Below, in pieces: positions 15,563 to 25,180 of a DNA stretch of 64,000 bases. Numbering within the stretch: the first letter of the stretch is position 1; each line of letters begins with the position of its first letter. The DNA comes from CAZPZZ01 sp964591245 (lineage in GTDB: Bacteria > Acidobacteriota > Vicinamibacteria > Vicinamibacterales > UBA8438). The stretch spans positions 3,903-67,902 of the forward strand of contig CAZPZZ010000005.1 of NCBI GenBank assembly GCA_964591245.1, in the 5' to 3' direction. Under the pieces are notes generated by a model. The model saw only the letters and a program-made list of their open reading frames with translations, was not told the DNA's origin and did not search any database. The position numbers were made by a program, and so were the translations under genes.

Positions 15563-17524
15563 ATGACTGAGGTCTCACTGTCTCGCATCGGGCGGGTGTA
15601 TGTGCTTGCCGTGCTGGCGACCGGGGCGGGGCTCATCGTGAGTTCGATGCTCCAGGTTGCGGCCGCGGACATCGGGACCTCCTGGATGGTGGTTGTTGGT
15701 TTGTCCCTGCTGTGCGCGCCATTTTCGCTCAGGATTCCATCGATGCGGGCGACGGTCACGGTGACCGAAGCGTTCGTCTTTGCGTCTGCGTTACTCTTCG
15801 GGCCACCGGTGGCGACTGTCATCGTTGCATTCGACGGGCTCGTCCTGTCGCTACGGGCCGAGCGGCGGAGCGTCGATCGTGTGGGTTTCAACATGGCGGA
15901 GCCCGCGATCTCCGTCTGGATGTCATCTCACCTGTTCTATGTGGTGTCCGGGGTGGAGCCCTTGGCGGGGCGGGCCGTTGAACTCACACCACTGCTGTTG
16001 CCGTTGCTGTTGATGATTGCTTCCTACTTCTTGCTCAACGGGGTGTTGAGCCTGACGGCACTGTGGTTTGAAACCCACGTCAATCTCTACGAGTTCTTGA
16101 AACAGCAGCTTCCGCACGTTGCCATCAATTGCTTCACGAGCTGCTGTTGCATTGTCTTACTTGTGCTGAACCTGCCCGACTTGTCTCTGGAAGTGTTGGG
16201 GATGTTCGTGCCGCTGCTGGTCTTGACGTACGCCTCGTCCAAACTGTCCACCGCAAGGGTGGAAGAAGCGAATAGGCATTTGGGCGAGCTGAGCCGGCTC
16301 TACCTCACGACTATCGAGGCGCTGGCATTGGCAATCGACGCAAAAGACCTGGTCACCAGTGGACACATCCGGCGTGTACAGAGTCATTCAGTCGCGGTGG
16401 CGCGCAAACTCGGTGTCACTGATGCAAGAGAGATCAAGGCAATCGAAGCGTCAGCGTTGCTGCATGATCTCGGTAAGCTGGCCATTCCAGAGCACGTGTT
16501 GAACAAGCCGGGCAAACTTACCGAGTCCGAGTTTGAACAGATGAAATCCCACGCGAAGATTGGGGCTGACATCTTGTCCACGATAGATTTTCCCTACCCT
16601 GTTGAGCCAATCGTGCGGCACCACCACGAGACCTGGGATGGTCAGGGTTATCCGGATGGGCTTGTGGGCGACGCGATTCCCTTAGGTGCACGGATCTTGA
16701 GTGTCGTGGATTGTTTCGATGCTTTAACGTCGGATCGTCCCTATCGCCGGGCTATGGACAAGGAACACGCGCTGGCTGTGATTACGGCGCGGCGGGGTGG
16801 GCACTACGATCCGCGAGTAGTCGACGTATTCGTGGAACTCATCGAGGACTTGCTCAACCCAGCGGTTGCAAGTGCGCACCACGACTGCCTGGTGGCCGCG
16901 AAAGAGGCGGAGGTCCCCAAGGTGGTGGCACCGGAGCAGGCGGTTCGTCCCACTATGTTGAATGACGCGGTGCCTATGGCATCACATACTCATGTGGGAG
17001 AACGACGGGCTCACTCGGGCGACCTCGTGCTCCCCAACTTTGTGGAGGTGGCGCGATACGCCGAATCGGTGATGCCCGGGGCCTTGTGTGTGGTCTACCA
17101 CCATCAGCAGGAACTGGCCAGACTTACCGTGTCGCACGTGTCGATTCCAGAGTATGAGTTTGTGTTGCGCGACTTCTGCGTACCGCTGGGTGACTGTTTG
17201 ACCGGATGGGTGGGCGCCAATCGTGAAATTGTCTACAACTCAGATCCGACCCTCGATTTCGGGGACCTTGCCCCGGCATTCACTCCACGTTTTCGTAGCT
17301 GTTTCTCAGTGCCGGTGATACGAGATGGTGAGCTTGTTGGCGTGCTCAGCGTCTATGGACAGGAGCCGCAAGGACTCACCCGCCAGCGGGCTGATGACAT
17401 CGTGCAGCTCGTGGACGCTGGTTTCACGGGTAGGTTGCAAGATCCCGGTGTGACGCAGTTGAAAGAGGTGGAAGATCTACCTACCTCGACGAAGAAAGCA
17501 CGTAGCAGCGCGATCGTGGTCTAG
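15563..17524 (+). CDS. membrane-bound HD-GYP and GAF protein, probable c-di-GMP phosphodiesterase
   Basis: The 653-residue protein has three parts. Residues 1-230 hold about seven membrane segments, resembling a MASE-type sensor. Residues about 250-430 are an HD-GYP domain with LLHDLGKLAIP (His301-Asp302), HHHETWDG (353-359) and GQGYP (360-364). Residues about 490-640 look like a GAF domain. The complete HD and GYP motifs predict hydrolysis of cyclic di-GMP at the cytoplasmic face. The ligands of the membrane and GAF parts are unknown. It is a single gene facing away from pirin, and its start has only a weak AGAGCGG site. A membrane sensor, catalytic domain and C-terminal GAF in this order is a little unusual, since GAF more often precedes HD-GYP. 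Confidence 0.9.
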   Translation: MTEVSLSRIGRVYVLAVLATGAGLIVSSMLQVAAADIGTSWMVVVGLSLLCAPFSLRIPSMRATVTVTEAFVFASALLFGPPVATVIVAFDGLVLSLRAERRSVDRVGFNMAEPAISVWMSSHLFYVVSGVEPLAGRAVELTPLLLPLLLMIASYFLLNGVLSLTALWFETHVNLYEFLKQQLPHVAINCFTSCCCIVLLVLNLPDLSLEVLGMFVPLLVLTYASSKLSTARVEEANRHLGELSRLYLTTIEALALAIDAKDLVTSGHIRRVQSHSVAVARKLGVTDAREIKAIEASALLHDLGKLAIPEHVLNKPGKLTESEFEQMKSHAKIGADILSTIDFPYPVEPIVRHHHETWDGQGYPDGLVGDAIPLGARILSVVDCFDALTSDRPYRRAMDKEHALAVITARRGGHYDPRVVDVFVELIEDLLNPAVASAHHDCLVAAKEAEVPKVVAPEQAVRPTMLNDAVPMASHTHVGERRAHSGDLVLPNFVEVARYAESVMPGALCVVYHHQQELARLTVSHVSIPEYEFVLRDFCVPLGDCLTGWVGANREIVYNSDPTLDFGDLAPAFTPRFRSCFSVPVIRDGELVGVLSVYGQEPQGLTRQRADDIVQLVDAGFTGRLQDPGVTQLKEVEDLPTSTKKARSSAIVV

Positions 17525-17585
17525 TACACGCCTCGGGCAGGTTCTCCTTGACGCGTCGGCGTAGTGGTTCGGTGGAGGCGCTGTC

Positions 17586-18419
17586 TTACGGATCACGAGG
17601 GTGCGCGGCGCTCCATTCCCGGGTAAGGCGTTGGGCTTCGGCGAATTCGTCTGGACTCATCGTGCTCGCAACCCGGTCACGCCCACGGATGACCAGTTCT
17701 CGGTTGCGATCCGCATTCTGTCTACCCGCGGCTGAGAGGCTAAACCACACGTACGCGGCCACGTAGTCCTGCGGAACGCCGACACCGGCTTCGTACATCA
17801 CCCCCAGGTTCCACTGCGCATCGGCATGTCCCTGCTCGGCGGCCGACCGGTACCAGCGCATCGCTTGGATGTCGTTTTGTGGGAGACCACGACCGATGTC
17901 ATACAGGACTCCGAGGTTGTATTGCGCTACGTCGTATCCCTGCTCGGCGGCCAGTTGATACCACCGTGCGGCTTCGATGTCGTCTAGCGGCACGCCCCGA
18001 CCGGTCGCGTATCTGTTCCCGAGGGTGAACTGCGCCACGGCACCTCCCTGCTCGGCTGCGAGTCGATACCACCGTACGGCTTCGGCATGATCCCGCGGAA
18101 CGCCGAATCCGAACTGGTAAAAATCACCAAGTCTGCTCTGTGCGCTGGCATGCCCCTGTTCGGCCGCTAGCCGATACCAGCGAGCCGCTTCCGTATCTCC
18201 GATTGTGTCTACTTCGACGTCTTGACTATCAATGAGGTGGATTTCATCGAGGCAGCCAACGTCGTGCATGCACCCAAACTCGTACTGGGCTTCGGCATTG
18301 CCCTGCTGCGCCGATTCCCGTAACGCATCGATCTGCGGTGTTTGCGCCGGTAGTGGCCTACTCAACATGAACACGATGAGTACGGTGACGCCGGTCGTTT
18401 TGCGTACGCCACGGGTCAT
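17586..18419 (-). CDS. exported Sel1-repeat protein
   Basis: The 277-residue protein has a signal peptide (about residues 1-25, ending LPAQ) and five to six Sel1-like repeats of 36 residues. Three read EAARWYRLAAEQGHASAQSR, EAVRWYRLAAEQGGAVAQFT and EAARWYQLAAEQGYDVAQYN. The first repeat carries an insert with CMHDVGC, two cysteines that could form a disulfide. Sel1 repeats are protein-binding scaffolds. The ATG at 18419 has GAGG 4 bases upstream; the earlier in-frame ATG at 18452 lacks a site. No functional partner is evident. Confidence 0.88.
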   Translation of the reverse strand: MTRGVRKTTGVTVLIVFMLSRPLPAQTPQIDALRESAQQGNAEAQYEFGCMHDVGCLDEIHLIDSQDVEVDTIGDTEAARWYRLAAEQGHASAQSRLGDFYQFGFGVPRDHAEAVRWYRLAAEQGGAVAQFTLGNRYATGRGVPLDDIEAARWYQLAAEQGYDVAQYNLGVLYDIGRGLPQNDIQAMRWYRSAAEQGHADAQWNLGVMYEAGVGVPQDYVAAYVWFSLSAAGRQNADRNRELVIRGRDRVASTMSPDEFAEAQRLTREWSAAHPRDP

Positions 18420-18897
18420 GGGTCCTCTTGACTCCTGGGATGGTTCATACACGCCAACATCCTACTGTCCGCGCGCGGTAGGAACAATACGGCCCCAGAA
18501 TGGTGTTGGCCGCTGACGCGATGCTGACACGGGCCGCCGGCCGGTTTTGCCTCACTGCTCTCGATGGCGATGGCCCATCCATGGCTCTCTGTTTATAGGA
18601 CAGGCGTTGTGAAAGAGGCACGCAACCAAGGCTAGCGGTCGCAGGCTTGTCGGATCGTACCAGTTGACAAATGTTTCACGCGACAGTGATGAGCACGTGC
18701 GTCGTACGAAGCGTAGTTGGCACACGGTCTTGATATTTGGGGTGGAGGAGACTCTAATACTGCCCTATCGCTGTCAGAAAACATTGCTAGGCGTTGACAC
18801 CGAACTTATGTGCCCAGGAGAGACCTTCTTTGAAGTATGACTGTCGGGCGAATGCCTGGGTGGCGTGTGGATCCCGGCCGGCCTTGGGGCAGTCGCC
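18420..18897. other. gene-free stretch, 478 bases
   Basis: This lies between the divergent Sel1-repeat gene and the unknown exported protein. Two TTGACA hexamers (18664-18669 and 18794-18799) occur on plus, but neither has a credible -10 box at the right distance. No RNA gene or repeat was recognised. Confidence 0.45.
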
Positions 18898-19824
18898 ATG
18901 AGGCTTGATCTTGTGCCTTCACGCGAGCAAGATTTCCCCGTGTATCGATCATGGCTGTTTCTTCTTCCGCTGGGACTCCTGATCGTGTCTGGATCTGCGG
19001 CGGGCCAGTCGGCCGGCCTGGATCTCGTGGTGACTCTACATCGGGCCGGTGAGCAGCTGGAGCAACATTACCAACGGTCGCAACGTATTGTCTCGACCGA
19101 AGAGGTATGGGTGCGGTCGTTCAGGCACGATATGCAGTCCAATGGTTCTCCTCGCCGACTGAGGTTTGAGCACCGGCTCGAGTGGGGGATGTCCGAATCC
19201 GGTGACGGACCTACCGTGTCGGTGCGCCGGGAGTTGCAGTCCGTAAACGGGCGTGAGCCCAGACCACAGGATGTAGATGGGTGCCTCACGCCGTTGGCCG
19301 AGGACGAGGATCCGTTATCCGCGCTGTTGCCGAACCGTCAGAGGGACTTTGAGTTCTCTGTGGCTGAGGTCGAGCGCGTGGAGGGTCGCGAGGTGGCGCG
19401 ACTCGAGTATGTACCCTTGGACGAAGGTGTTGCGGAGGTGATTTGGGAAGAGGGATGCGTGTCGATCTCTCTTCCCGGGTGGATGCGCGGGGAGGTATGG
19501 GTGGACGTCGAATCGGGGGTCGTGCTCCGTCTCGATCAGCATTTGATGCGGCGGTTCGAATTTCAGCATCCACCCGACAGCCCGCGGGGTAGACGGGGGC
19601 GGATTGCGCTTGAGCGCTCTGATTTGAGTATTCGGTACCACCGCGTGTCGTTCCGTGATCCGGACGAAACACTCATGCTGCCCCGGTCAGTCGAGCGCAA
19701 CTGGGTCTTGCAGGGAAGCGGTTTCGTGCCACGGTACTATCGCAGTCAGGAGTACTCGAATTATCGTCGATTTGTTACTGGTGGGCGCCTGGTCCCGACG
19801 CCGGATGCCGCCAGTGACCGGTAG
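18898..19824 (+). CDS. exported protein of unknown function
   Basis: The 308-residue protein has an N-terminal hydrophobic segment (WLFLLPLGLLIVSGSAAGQ) acting as a signal peptide, so the mature part begins near residue 38. I do not recognise a family. The mature protein is acidic and rich in Glu, Arg and Val, with likely beta-strands (RRLRFEHRLEWGM, MRGEVWVDVESGVVLRLDQH). Its C-terminal MLPRSVERNWVLQGSGFVPR resembles the end of uncharacterised exported proteins common in soil acidobacteria. It carries a single-cysteine pair (DGC, EGC). The start is uncertain: ATG 18898 is used, and GTG 18865 is possible. It ends 60 bases before the Gfo/Idh gene and may share its transcript. Confidence 0.7.
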   Translation: MRLDLVPSREQDFPVYRSWLFLLPLGLLIVSGSAAGQSAGLDLVVTLHRAGEQLEQHYQRSQRIVSTEEVWVRSFRHDMQSNGSPRRLRFEHRLEWGMSESGDGPTVSVRRELQSVNGREPRPQDVDGCLTPLAEDEDPLSALLPNRQRDFEFSVAEVERVEGREVARLEYVPLDEGVAEVIWEEGCVSISLPGWMRGEVWVDVESGVVLRLDQHLMRRFEFQHPPDSPRGRRGRIALERSDLSIRYHRVSFRDPDETLMLPRSVERNWVLQGSGFVPRYYRSQEYSNYRRFVTGGRLVPTPDAASDR

Positions 19825-19884
19825 GGCATTTTGTTCTCACGTTTGTTAACGAGGCTCGCACGAAGCCAGGCAGGAGACCGTTCC

Positions 19885-21216
19885 ATGACCGATCGTCATC
19901 CATCCAGGCGCCATTTCATCAAGGGGGTATCCGCGTCTACGGCGTCTTTGATGGTGGTACCTCGTCATGTACTAGGCCGTGGTTTCCAGGCTCCCAGCGA
20001 TACCTTGAATATTGCCGGCATCGGTGTTGGGGGGCGGGGGCGGGCGAACGTGCACGGCTGTGCCAGCCAGAACATCTCGGCGCTCTGTGACGTCGATCCC
20101 GGGCTGGCAAGTCGGACCTATCGCGAATTTCCCGAAGCGCGGACTTACACAGACTATCGAGTGATGTTGGACCGCGAATCGGATATCGATGCGGTCATCA
20201 TCGCGACGCCCGATCATACCCATGCGGTCATCGCGGCCGAGGCGATGCGCCGCGGTCACCATGTGTACTGCGAGAAGCCACTGACTCGAACGGTTGCCGA
20301 AGCGCGGGCGCTTGCCAGGATCGCTCGTGAGCAGAATGTTGTGACCCAGATGGGGAATCAAGGTCATGCCCAGGAGGGCACTCGTCAAATCAGGGAGTGG
20401 ATTGAAGCTGGTGCGATCGGGACGGTGCGTGATGTTCATTACTGGACGAATCGGCCCATCTGGCCCCAGGCCATTGAACGCCCGACAGACGCCCACCATC
20501 CGTCCGCCGGACTTGATTGGGATCTGTTCCTCGGGCCGGCCCCGGCACGCCCCTACCATCCCGCCTATCATCCATTCAGGTGGCGCGGTTGGTGGGACTA
20601 CGGGACCGGTGCGTTGGGTGATATTGCCTGTCATTCGATGGACGCAGCGTTCTGGGCATTCGATCTCGACCAGCCGACGCGGATTGAAGCTGAAACGAGC
20701 CCTCTCTTCGCTGAGACGGCACCGGCGGTGTCGCGCATCACCTACGAGTTCCCCGCGAAGGGGGGGCGCGGACCGATCCGCTTTGTCTGGCGCGACGGCA
20801 ATCTCACGATGCCACGCCCCCCGCAACTTGCAGCGCAGGAGCAGCTCCCGGGTGGCAACAGCGGGCAACTTTTCGTTGGGACTGAAGGGGTGCTCGGCGC
20901 GGACATCTATGGTCGGGAACCCAGGATTTTCCCGAGTGAACGCCACCATGACCTGATGTCCAGTCCACCCGCGGTGACGTATCCGCGGTCGCCAGGCGTA
21001 TATCTTGAGTGGATCGCCGCGTGCAAGGGAAATGGCACCGCGGGATCCAGTTTTCCCGATCACTCGGGTCCGCTCACCGAGGTGTGTCTACTTGGTAACC
21101 TCGCGGTACGTACGGGACGGGCTATCGACTGGGACGCCACCTCGATGCGCGCGACGAACGTGCCAGAAGCCAATGGCTTTCTCGACGAGGCCTACCGCGA
21201 GGGCTGGTCACTCTGA
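19885..21216 (+). CDS. Tat-exported Gfo/Idh/MocA oxidoreductase
   Basis: The 443-residue protein starts with a twin-arginine signal (SRRHFIKG, residues 7-14). A Rossmann domain follows, with GIGVGGRGR (45-53) for NAD(P) binding and YCEKP (128-132), the family lysine motif. The C-terminal half is the alpha/beta substrate domain with DWDLFLGPAP and YHPFRWRGWWDYG. These are the marks of the exported GFO_IDH_MocA group of Planctomycetes and Acidobacteriota, acting on sugars or inositols with tightly bound cofactor; the substrate is not predictable. Start 19885 has AGGAG 9 bases upstream, against a non-conserved extension to 19831. The LamG lipoprotein gene follows after 197 bases. Confidence 0.92.
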   Translation: MTDRHPSRRHFIKGVSASTASLMVVPRHVLGRGFQAPSDTLNIAGIGVGGRGRANVHGCASQNISALCDVDPGLASRTYREFPEARTYTDYRVMLDRESDIDAVIIATPDHTHAVIAAEAMRRGHHVYCEKPLTRTVAEARALARIAREQNVVTQMGNQGHAQEGTRQIREWIEAGAIGTVRDVHYWTNRPIWPQAIERPTDAHHPSAGLDWDLFLGPAPARPYHPAYHPFRWRGWWDYGTGALGDIACHSMDAAFWAFDLDQPTRIEAETSPLFAETAPAVSRITYEFPAKGGRGPIRFVWRDGNLTMPRPPQLAAQEQLPGGNSGQLFVGTEGVLGADIYGREPRIFPSERHHDLMSSPPAVTYPRSPGVYLEWIAACKGNGTAGSSFPDHSGPLTEVCLLGNLAVRTGRAIDWDATSMRATNVPEANGFLDEAYREGWSL

Positions 21217-21413
21217 GACGCACGTTCCGTTCGGTGTGTGGCGGGCAACGGCCTGCGTGACGCCGTTCTTACCGGGGCAGCTCAAGCCAGGCGATTGCCT
21301 GCGATCTCTCTTCGGTGTCGGAGAGGCGTGCCAAGGGCGTATGCTCTTGCGTGTTGATTCCAGCACGCGCTCGTTACGGTATGACACGAAACCTCAACTT
21401 CCGGGAGTTTCAT

Positions 21414-22340
21414 ATGCAACGACTTCTCTGGCCGCACGTGCCGTCTGCGCCCGCATGGCTACTCGCGATCGGCCTGTGCGCGTGTTCGGGGTCTGGAGTA
21501 CCAATGCCGGCACGCAGTACGTCGTCCGCTGAATCTGGTACCGAGGTCTCGAGGACGTTTGGTGACGCCCTGACGTTTCACGCGTCGTTCGACGCTGGTG
21601 TCGATGCCGACTGGGCACTCGGAGACCATCAGCTCTACACGGCTCCTTCCTATGATGCGTTGGATGCGGCGAGTCCTGGGCTCGGCAATCCCGATGTCGA
21701 GCTTGCTCAGGGGGCTGGCCGGTTCGGTCATGCGCTGCGCTTCACGGCACGGAATCAACATGCCATCTACTACGACGCGGATGATAACGTGTCGTACTCG
21801 CCAGCCGGGTGGAATGGAACGGTGTCGTTCTGGTTGAGTCTGGATCCCGCCACGGATCTGGCACCGGGATTTTGTGATCCGATTCAAATCACGGACGCCG
21901 CCTACAACGACGCGGCCATCTGGGTTGATTTCACAGCTCAGAATCCCAGGCAGTTTCGTCTAGGTGTGTTCGGCGATCTCGATACATGGAATCCTGAAGA
22001 CCTTTCTCCCGATTCCAATCCAGCGTTCGAGGAACGGTTGGTGGTTGTGGATGCACCTCCCTTTGCAGCTGAGTCGTGGACGCATGTGGTCATTACCCAT
22101 AGCGGGCTCAATACCCAGGAAGGGGGAGTAGCGACCTTGTATCTTGACGGCGAACGGGTACAGGCCAGTAGCGGTATTGATGAACCCTTTAGTTGGGAGC
22201 CGGGCAGGGGGACCATTCGCCTTGGCGTCAACTACGTGGGGCTCTTCGATGATCTCTCCCTGTTCAATCGAGCGTTGACCGACGAGGAGGTAAGTCGGCT
22301 TCACGCGCTCGCGACGGGTGTTTTGGAGTTATATCCGTAA
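21414..22340 (+). CDS. LamG/concanavalin-like lipoprotein
   Basis: The 308-residue protein begins with a signal ending in a cysteine pair (LCAC, about residues 19-22), probably a lipobox although not a perfect one. The mature part is one jelly-roll domain of the LamG/concanavalin type. Conserved pieces are LTFHASFDAGVDADW, FGHALRF, GTVSFWLSLDP, WTHVVITHSG, GVATLYLDGERV, and IRLGVNYVGLFDDLSLFNRAL followed by TDEEVSRLHA. Such domains bind carbohydrate or are inactive lectin-like modules. A GGGAG lies 7 bases before ATG 21414, so the longer frame from 21315 is rejected. With the Gfo/Idh protein upstream it suggests surface handling of sugars. Confidence 0.87.
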   Translation: MQRLLWPHVPSAPAWLLAIGLCACSGSGVPMPARSTSSAESGTEVSRTFGDALTFHASFDAGVDADWALGDHQLYTAPSYDALDAASPGLGNPDVELAQGAGRFGHALRFTARNQHAIYYDADDNVSYSPAGWNGTVSFWLSLDPATDLAPGFCDPIQITDAAYNDAAIWVDFTAQNPRQFRLGVFGDLDTWNPEDLSPDSNPAFEERLVVVDAPPFAAESWTHVVITHSGLNTQEGGVATLYLDGERVQASSGIDEPFSWEPGRGTIRLGVNYVGLFDDLSLFNRALTDEEVSRLHALATGVLELYP

Positions 22341-22455
22341 CCGGCTCATTCTCTTCGATCGTGGAGGGGTCTATTTCTCTGCGCGGGTGAGTGCGAAGGT
22401 GGGGACCTGTGGCAGCGAGACTACACCCACATTGTTAGCCGGGTGATGGATGTTG

Positions 22456-22521
22456 GCGGAACCTGGTCTCGCGGGACTCATGACACCGCCGGTTGCGGTG
22501 AACGACGAGACCAGGTTCCGC
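22456..22521. repeat. 16-bp perfect inverted repeat with a nested hairpin
   Basis: Arms 22456-22471 (GCGGAACCTGGTCTCG) and 22506-22521 are exact complements around a 34-base interval. The interval itself contains a perfect 6-bp hairpin (CACCGC, loop CGGTT, GCGGTG). It lies between two convergent genes. Neither strand has a U-run, so it is either a factor-assisted bidirectional terminator or a mobile REP/MITE-like unit; a second copy is not visible in this window. Confidence 0.7.
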
Positions 22522-22541
22522 GGTAATGCCTGGATCAGGTT

Positions 22542-23717
22542 TCAGGGAATGGGTCCAGATACATTCACACGAATGCGGTACAAACCTGTCCGACCCGTCA
22601 TATAGAGTGTTCGACCATCGTCGCCCCACGCGACGTTGGCTGGTACTTCCGTAGGCTTGATCGTGCCGAGGTGTCGTCCCTCGGGGCTGATGACCCAGAC
22701 GCCGCCAGGACCGGTGGCCCATAGATTACCCTCGTTGTCGACCTTAAGTCCGTCTGCAGCTCCAGGAGCGTTAACCGCACTCGCGTCGAGGAGCACTTCG
22801 CCTGCGTCGAGGCTACCGTCTGCGGCAACGTCATACTGCATCCATCGATTCTCCGAACTATCTGCCACATAGAGGTGTCCTTCGTCGGGCGAGAACGCGA
22901 TGCCGTTGGGACCAGGTTGTTCGGCGAGTCGGATGAGGCTGCCATCAGGATCCAGGCGATAGATCCCGTTGACGTCGAGTGCCCGGTCGTCCGGTGTCGG
23001 CAAGCCATAGGGCGGGTCGGTAAAGTAGAGAGCGCCGTCAGATCTATAGGCGAGATCATTGGGGCTGTTCAGTCGACCTCCTTCGAAATTGTCTACGACT
23101 ATGCTCCGGGTGCCATTCGCGGCGATTCGAGAAATCCGACCGTTGAAGTGTTCGGTGAAGACGATGTCACCGTTCGGGGCCACGGTAATGCCGTTGGAGC
23201 CGGAGAACCGATCTTCTACCGGCTCGCCTTCGAACACTGGTGCAAGGAAGTCGCTGACAACGCCGGCTGGGGTCCACTTGATAATACGATTACCGGGAAT
23301 GTCACTGAAGAGTAAGAAGGGATCTTCGCCTCGGACCCAGACGGGACCTTCGGTAAAGCCGAAACCATCGGCGAGGTGTTCGATCTCGGCATCTTGCGGC
23401 ACTAACGTATTGAATGCGGGGTCAAGGCGTTCGATCGTGCCAGCGCCGGAGGCGGCACGTTGGACGAGTGTGGTGGCGTGCCAGTTGTTCGTCGGCGCGA
23501 GTGATGGGAATCGATACAAGTCGTAGCCAGGGGTCTCGGTAAACCGAAAGCCGCTCGGACTCGCATTGGACCACACGCCGATCGTTGCACCTGCCTCGGA
23601 TGGTTGGGCGGTTCGTGTCTGCGCCTGTGTCATTGGGATTGAGAGACTGCTCCAGCCCACGCATGCCGTCGCGAGTCCGATTACGAACGCTTTCGAGATG
23701 TATGGATGTTGTGACAC
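22542..23717 (-). CDS. exported SMP-30/gluconolactonase-like protein
   Basis: The 391-residue protein has a signal peptide (to about residue 33) and a six-bladed SMP-30/lactonase propeller. Motifs are FGFTEGPVWVRGEDPFLLFS (with the metal-binding Glu of the family), FSGSNGITVAPNGDIVF, LNSPNDLAYRSDGALYFTDP with the characteristic Asn-Asp, GPNGIAFSPDEGHLYVADS and GAADGLKVDNEGNLWATGPG with the catalytic Asp. It is expected to open sugar lactones in the periplasm with a divalent metal. GTG at 23717 is chosen, with AAGGAG 7 bases upstream. It follows the symporter gene by 41 bases on the same strand, so lactone hydrolysis and uptake may be co-expressed. Confidence 0.92.
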   Translation of the reverse strand: MSQHPYISKAFVIGLATACVGWSSLSIPMTQAQTRTAQPSEAGATIGVWSNASPSGFRFTETPGYDLYRFPSLAPTNNWHATTLVQRAASGAGTIERLDPAFNTLVPQDAEIEHLADGFGFTEGPVWVRGEDPFLLFSDIPGNRIIKWTPAGVVSDFLAPVFEGEPVEDRFSGSNGITVAPNGDIVFTEHFNGRISRIAANGTRSIVVDNFEGGRLNSPNDLAYRSDGALYFTDPPYGLPTPDDRALDVNGIYRLDPDGSLIRLAEQPGPNGIAFSPDEGHLYVADSSENRWMQYDVAADGSLDAGEVLLDASAVNAPGAADGLKVDNEGNLWATGPGGVWVISPEGRHLGTIKPTEVPANVAWGDDGRTLYMTGRTGLYRIRVNVSGPIP

Positions 23718-23758
23718 CTTCGTTCTCCTTTATATGACGATGGAACGCGAGATCCGAC

Positions 23759-25180
23759 TTACCCCGCACCTTCCTGTTTCGTCCCTAACGTGAGAGGTTT
23801 GATGAGGAAGAAGTAGCCGACGAGACCAAAGAACATGGCGGGAGCGACTTCATAGACGGTGGCTCCCCATCCAAGCTCTCTCCAGAGAAGAGCGATGAGG
23901 GTGCAGCTGATCATGATGAAAAGCGCTTTGTGCTCCGTCAGTTTTTCACCAAGGGCGAGAATGACGATCAGCGGGGCGAAGGCCGCGGCTAAGACCGACC
24001 ACGCATACAGGACGAGGGTAAATACACTATCAACTCCAAAAAGTGCGATCACGAGTGCGATAGCGGTCACCGAGATTGTGGCGGCTTTGGAAACCCAGCT
24101 GGAATTGGTCTTGTAATGCACGACATCCTCGGTCAAGGCGGCGCTACACCCCAGAATTTGTGAATCCGCCGTAGACATACAGGCCGCGAATATTCCGGCC
24201 AAGACCAGTCCCACCAGGATCTCCGGCAGGAGTGTGACGGCCATCATTGGTAAAGCAAGTTCGGGATCAAAAACTGAGATGTCCGGAAAAATTAATCGCG
24301 CGCTCAATCCCACTGTAAACGTCAGTACGCAGAACGAGAAGTATGCGCCGTAGTAGAACGCCAATGCTCGTTTCATCTGGCTGGCATTCCCGAGCGCCAT
24401 GAATCGAATCATGACGTGTGGTTGTGCAATGATGCCCGTTCCTCCCGCGACAAAGCCGAGTATGAAGAGCGCGATTGGCACGAGGCCATGCGCCACATTG
24501 GCCGGAAAAAGATTGAGGTAGGTTGGCGAGACATTGCCGAGTTGTTCGAAGAAAGCCTGCAGGCCGCCGATTTCGCCAAGTCCTATGACCAGGATCAGGG
24601 TCATCGCCGAAAACATCACCAGTGTCTGTGCTGCGTCGGTCCAGATCGACGCGCGGATTCCACCAGCGAAGCAGTAGATCACCACGATCAGGCTGCCGAT
24701 CAAGGCGCCGCTGCTATAGTCCCAGCCGAAAATGACAAAGAGCGCCTTGCTGCCAGCCGTGAATTGAGCGGCAGCGTAGGCGCCGAGGAAGAGTACGGTG
24801 ATGATACCCGCAAGTAGGCGAACCTTGCGGAAGTTACCGCCGTCCCAGGTGGACAGCAAGGCACCAAAGCTCAGACTCTGTCTTTGGCGAGAGACCACAC
24901 ACATCTTCTTGTGAATGAAGCAACTGGCTAGCGCATCACCGGCCATCCAGGCAAACATGACCCACAACGATTCGAGTCCGCTGGCATACGTGTACCCGAT
25001 GGCTCCGATGAACATGTATCCACTGTTGTTGGTTGCCATCGCGGAGAGGCCCGCCAGCCAGGGGCTTACTGCACGTCCGGCGAGCAAGTAATCGGCTTTG
25101 CTGTTGTTACTTATGAGGCTTGACGCTGCCCCAACCACGACAAACCCGAGTAAGCACGCGATAAAACTGCCAATGATCAT
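23759..25180 (-). CDS. sodium:solute symporter, PutP-like
   Basis: The 473-residue protein has thirteen predicted membrane segments and belongs to the SSS family. The N-terminal block ADYLLAGRAVSPWLAGLSAM, followed by ATNNSGYMFIGAIGY, is the family's first core helix, and FAGGIRASIWTDAAQTLVMF and GIFAACMSTADSQILGCSAA are the other signatures. Ser/Thr residues of the latter form the Na2 site in characterised members. It most resembles the proline/pantothenate branch, but its place before an SMP-30 lactonase would equally fit a sugar acid. Substrate therefore open. It is the first gene of the pair, starting with ATG at 25180. Confidence 0.9.
   Translation of the reverse strand: MIIGSFIACLLGFVVVGAASSLISNNSKADYLLAGRAVSPWLAGLSAMATNNSGYMFIGAIGYTYASGLESLWVMFAWMAGDALASCFIHKKMCVVSRQRQSLSFGALLSTWDGGNFRKVRLLAGIITVLFLGAYAAAQFTAGSKALFVIFGWDYSSGALIGSLIVVIYCFAGGIRASIWTDAAQTLVMFSAMTLILVIGLGEIGGLQAFFEQLGNVSPTYLNLFPANVAHGLVPIALFILGFVAGGTGIIAQPHVMIRFMALGNASQMKRALAFYYGAYFSFCVLTFTVGLSARLIFPDISVFDPELALPMMAVTLLPEILVGLVLAGIFAACMSTADSQILGCSAALTEDVVHYKTNSSWVSKAATISVTAIALVIALFGVDSVFTLVLYAWSVLAAAFAPLIVILALGEKLTEHKALFIMISCTLIALLWRELGWGATVYEVAPAMFFGLVGYFFLIKPLTLGTKQEGAG

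Noticed and set aside
18664..18799. TTGACA at 18664 and 18794 as promoters of the unknown exported gene
   Set aside because: Neither has an acceptable -10 hexamer at the right spacing.
19972..21063. 363-codon open frame antisense to the Gfo/Idh gene
   Set aside because: No family resemblance and complete overlap with a gene whose motifs are all intact.
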